From contig JAWKZQ010000014.1 of NCBI GenBank assembly GCA_041395865.1, forward strand, positions 4,197-68,196: 64,000 bases of DNA, given 5' to 3'. Both the position numbers and the translations under genes were made by a program. This DNA is from IMCC2047 sp041395865 (lineage in GTDB: Bacteria > Pseudomonadota > Gammaproteobacteria > Pseudomonadales > IMCC2047). This document shows, in pieces, positions 61,273 through 64,000 of this stretch; the stretch's first letter is position 1; the number at the start of each line of letters is the position of its first letter. Under the pieces are notes generated by a model. It made no database searches and was not told where the DNA came from. It saw only the letters and a program-made list of their open reading frames with translations.

Positions 61273-62676
61273 TTAATCAAACAGCTTGCCGGGGTTCATG
61301 ACGCCGTTAGGATCAAAGACTTCTTTCATGCCGCGCAGGTACGCCACCTCGCTTTCACTACGGCTGTAGGTCAAGGCGGCCTTTTTGGCCAGCCCAACGC
61401 CGTGTTCGGCCGAGATACTTCCGCCCATACGCCCGACAATCTCGAAGATTTCTTCACTGACACGGGCGCAGTTGGCAAAAAAGGCCTGCTTCTCCATCCC
61501 CGCCGGTTTTAGAATATTCAAGTGCAGGTTGCCGTCGCCAATATGGCCGTACCAGATAATATCGAAGTCCGGGTAGTGCTTGGACACCACCAGCTCCACC
61601 TGCAGTAAGAATTCCGGCACACGCGAAACCGTCACCGACAGGTCATTTTTATAGGGCGTAAATGCCGCCAGCGATTGGGAGATATCCTCACGCAGGCGCC
61701 ACAAATCCTCGGCCTGCTTGTCACTTTGGCTCATGACCCCGTCAAGCACCCAGCCCCGCTCCATACAGTGCTCAAAGGCCGCCATCATGCGATTGACCAA
61801 TTCCTCGGAAACGGCCTCGAACTCAAGCAGTGCATAGCAGGGGGTGTGGGTCGCCATGGGCTTTTTGACATCGCCCTCGGCCAACACATAATGCAGGGCT
61901 TTATCAGAGAAGAACTCAAAGGCGGTCAACTCAATCGCCTGCTGAAAGTGTTCCAGGACCGGCATGAGGGCGTCGAAATTATTGACCGCCAGCACCATCA
62001 CGGTCAGTTTCTGCGGGGGCTGGGTCAAGCGCATCGTCGCTTCGGTAATAAAGCCCAGAGTGCCTTCGGAACCGATAAACAGGTGTCGCAGGTCGAAACC
62101 GGTGGCATTTTTTACCAGCCCCTTGTTCAGCTCAAGGATATCGCCTTTTCCTGTCACCACCTTGAGTCCCGCCACCCAGTCACGGGTCAACCCGTAACGA
62201 ATGACCTTTATCCCGCCGGCATTGGTCGCGATATTGCCCCCGATCTGTGAACTGCCGCTGGAGGCAAAGTTAACCGGGTAATAAAGGCCCTGCTGCTGGG
62301 CAAAGCGTTGCAAATCCTGGGTAACCACACCAGCCTGGCACACCACAGTACGGTCAATGGCATTGAAGTCGCGAATCTGGCTCATGCGCTCAAAGGAGAC
62401 AACCACTTCGCCACTGAAGGCCATTGCCCCCCCACTCAGCCCTGTCCTCCCACCGGAGGGCACCAGCCCGACACCCAGACGATTGGCCAGCAGCACCAGC
62501 TCCTTGACCTGCGCGGTCGAGGTGGGAAAAACAATCGCTGCCGGAGCGGGCTCATGCATGCGGGTCCAGTCCCGGCCGTAGTGCAGCAAGGATTCGCGAT
62601 CGGTATGCACAGCCTCATCCCCCAGCAGCAACCTGAGACTGTCTATCACCTGCTGTTTAACCGGCTGCTTTGTCAC
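61273..62676 (-). CDS. FAD-binding oxidoreductase, GlcD/D-2-hydroxy-acid dehydrogenase type
   Basis: A 467-residue flavoprotein of the vanillyl-alcohol oxidase/GlcD family. The FAD-binding PCMH domain shows LPSGGRTGLSGGAMAFSGEVVVSFERMSQIRDF and GSSGSSQIGGNIATNAGGIKVIRYGLTRDWVAGL, and the C-terminal cap has FDIIWYGHIGDGNLHLNILKPAG and GSISAEHGVGLAKKAALTYSRS. Family members oxidise D-lactate, glycolate, 2-hydroxyglutarate or similar acids to keto acids; the substrate is not resolved here. The start is the GTG at 62676 directly after GGGAGGGGG; the TTG at 62688 is unlikely. Confidence 0.87.
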   Translation of the reverse strand: MTKQPVKQQVIDSLRLLLGDEAVHTDRESLLHYGRDWTRMHEPAPAAIVFPTSTAQVKELVLLANRLGVGLVPSGGRTGLSGGAMAFSGEVVVSFERMSQIRDFNAIDRTVVCQAGVVTQDLQRFAQQQGLYYPVNFASSGSSQIGGNIATNAGGIKVIRYGLTRDWVAGLKVVTGKGDILELNKGLVKNATGFDLRHLFIGSEGTLGFITEATMRLTQPPQKLTVMVLAVNNFDALMPVLEHFQQAIELTAFEFFSDKALHYVLAEGDVKKPMATHTPCYALLEFEAVSEELVNRMMAAFEHCMERGWVLDGVMSQSDKQAEDLWRLREDISQSLAAFTPYKNDLSVTVSRVPEFLLQVELVVSKHYPDFDIIWYGHIGDGNLHLNILKPAGMEKQAFFANCARVSEEIFEIVGRMGGSISAEHGVGLAKKAALTYSRSESEVAYLRGMKEVFDPNGVMNPGKLFD

Positions 62677-62851
62677 ACCCCCTCCCAATCACACCTTTAA
62701 ATTTCCCGCCTTGCACCGCCAGGCAATGCCCGATAGCAACGCTGCGGCAAGCCGCTTGTCAGACAAGCCATGTACACCAGGGCCTGTTAGCACTACTCTT
62801 AAACATAAGATTTGCGCGGTAAAACGTCCACAAGTTACAGGGAAAATCGCA

Positions 62852-64000
62852 ATGAAAGCTTCCGACCTGTTTATAAAATGCCTTGAAGCGGAAGGCGTGG
62901 AGTACATCTTTGGCGTCCCCGGCGAGGAAAATGCCGATTTTATGATGTCGCTGGAAAAGTCTGAAAAGATCCGCTTCATTCTCACCCGCCATGAACAGGG
63001 CGCTGCTTTTATGGCCGAAATATACGGTCGCCTGACAGGTATGGCAGCCGGTTGCCTGGGAACCCTGGGGCCGGGAGCGACCAACCTGATCACCGGGGTT
63101 GCTGACGCCAATATGGATCGCGCACCCATGCTGGTGCTGACCGGCCAAGGCGAAACGGCCCGCCTGCATAAGGAGTCCCACCAGGTAATGGATGTAGTGG
63201 ATATGTTCAAACCCGTCACCAAATGGGCGCACACCATCATCCAGGCCAACACGATTCCCGAAACGGTACGCAAAGCCATTCGCCTGGCCTGCCTTGAAAA
63301 GCCCGGTGCCGTTCACCTGGAGCTGCCCGAGGATATCGCCAAACACGAAGCTGTTTATCCACCGCTGGTCCGGCACCGGGTGCGCCGTCCGGTGGCAGAT
63401 GACAAAATTGTCAATAAAGCCTTTGAGGTCCTGCGCCAGGCCAAGCGCCCAATCATCCTGGCCGGTAATGGCTGTATTCGCCGCCGCGCCAGCAAGCAGT
63501 TGCGCCAATTCTGCGAAAAAACCGGTATCGCCGTGATTAATACCTTTATGGCCAAGGGCTGCGTGGATATGGATGCCGACTACTGCCTGTTTACCATTGG
63601 CCTGGGCTCAAAGGATCGCGTGGCCTGTGCACTGGATGCTGCCGACCTGGTCATCACCCTGGGCTACGACATGGTGGAGTACCACCCGCAACTCTGGAAC
63701 GCCGGTAACGACAAGCAGATCATCCACGCCGATTTTATCCCCGCGGAAATTGATGCCAATTACCACCCGGAAACCGAAATTGTCGGCGACCTCGCTCACA
63801 CCCTATGGATGCTGAACGAACGGGTGGACGCAATGGGCGGCCTGCGATTCGAAGTGCCTCAGCACGCCGCGGTAAGGCGAGATATGCTGGCCGACTTTGC
63901 CGAATACCGGGACGACGACACGCAGGGCATAATCAAACCCCAGAAGGTACTCTGGGATGTACGCCAGGCCATGGGACCTGAGGATATACTGCTCTCCGAT
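62852..64000 (+). CDS. Thiamine diphosphate-dependent acetolactate synthase-like large subunit, 5' part
   Basis: The first 383 codons of a gene that leaves the window. Features: FGVPGEENADFMMSLEKSEKIRFILTRHEQGAAFMAEIYGRLTGMAAGCLGTLGPGATNLITGVADANMDRAPMLVLTGQ (N-terminal ThDP-binding pyrimidine domain with the catalytic Glu in RHEQGAAFMAEIYG), and the FAD/NAD-like middle domain (PIILAGNGCIRRRASKQLRQFCEKTGIAVINTFMAKGCVDMDADY). Enzymes of this family make acetolactate from pyruvate; the GVPGEEN opening points to the stand-alone proteobacterial acetolactate synthases. ATG at 62852 follows GGGAAAA. The C-terminal ThDP domain is outside the window. Confidence 0.87.
   Translation, partial: MKASDLFIKCLEAEGVEYIFGVPGEENADFMMSLEKSEKIRFILTRHEQGAAFMAEIYGRLTGMAAGCLGTLGPGATNLITGVADANMDRAPMLVLTGQGETARLHKESHQVMDVVDMFKPVTKWAHTIIQANTIPETVRKAIRLACLEKPGAVHLELPEDIAKHEAVYPPLVRHRVRRPVADDKIVNKAFEVLRQAKRPIILAGNGCIRRRASKQLRQFCEKTGIAVINTFMAKGCVDMDADYCLFTIGLGSKDRVACALDAADLVITLGYDMVEYHPQLWNAGNDKQIIHADFIPAEIDANYHPETEIVGDLAHTLWMLNERVDAMGGLRFEVPQHAAVRRDMLADFAEYRDDDTQGIIKPQKVLWDVRQAMGPEDILLSD

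Noticed and set aside
1..64000. CRISPR arrays, tRNA or rRNA genes, insertion sequences or prophage
   Set aside because: I saw no spaced direct repeats, no tRNA-like cloverleaf, no transposase or integrase genes and no phage structural genes.

Overview
The window is a densely packed chromosomal stretch of a Gram-negative gammaproteobacterium, most like the marine Cellvibrionales/Pseudomonadales. The evidence is the gene order glnE, ilvE, waaF, waaC, waaG, waaP (as in Pseudomonas), a pilus block containing pilY1 and pilY2, an ArsJ/GAPDH arsenate operon, and proteobacterial-type argE and argA. I see no tRNA, rRNA, CRISPR array, prophage or insertion sequence. The placement is an inference from gene content; no ribosomal gene is present.

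Layout. 0-9 kb: the tail of ahpF, a small MscS channel, a CorA-type metal transporter, the nucleosidase ppnN, a cupin, an unrecognised small protein, a GFA-fold protein, a cytochrome c-FTR1 iron permease behind a Fur-like box, an isochorismatase-family hydrolase and a PEP-CTERM protein. 9-21 kb: cytochrome b561; a TetR/adaptor/RND efflux operon with a 33-bp inverted-repeat operator; a Crp/Fnr regulator with a split YeeE/YedE sulfur-compound transporter; a DUF523-DUF1722 protein and photolyase; then a decayed diguanylate cyclase. 21-25.7 kb: a zinc-related cluster (ABC ATPase and permease, DUF3299, CobW-type GTPase, His-rich DUF2796 protein) with a Zur-like box. 25.8-28.1 kb: a single large flavoprotein of the trimethylamine/dimethylamine dehydrogenase family. 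Its substrate-bowl residues match dimethylamine dehydrogenase, and its base use differs from its neighbours.

28.6-35.8 kb: a minor-pilin operon on the minus strand (fimT, pilV, pilW, pilX, pilY1, pilY2, pilE). 35.9-39.6 kb: arsR, GAPDH, arsJ and a CHAD protein, predicted to act on arsenate by making and exporting 1-arseno-3-phosphoglycerate. 39.6-47.5 kb: a candidate small RNA or attenuator, a polytopic membrane protein and the LPS inner-core genes with three kinase-like proteins, one of them a tandem double kinase. 47.5-53.4 kb: ilvE, glnE and an orphan GspE/PilB-type ATPase. 53.5-58.7 kb: a beta-CASP metallo-hydrolase with a Na/Pi cotransporter, divergent from a DUF47-Pit phosphate pair. 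58.7-64 kb: argE and argA, an FAD-linked oxidase, and the 5' part of a ThDP-dependent acetolactate synthase-like gene cut by the window end.

The most interesting points are the dimethylamine dehydrogenase and its long structured leader, the zinc cluster with a 10-copy hexanucleotide (Glu-His) repeat, the arsenate operon followed by CHAD, the sRNA-like hairpin upstream of the LPS region, the double kinase, and the decayed diguanylate cyclase. I did not find a clearly undescribed multi-gene system. All functional calls rest on reading motifs by eye, not on database searches.
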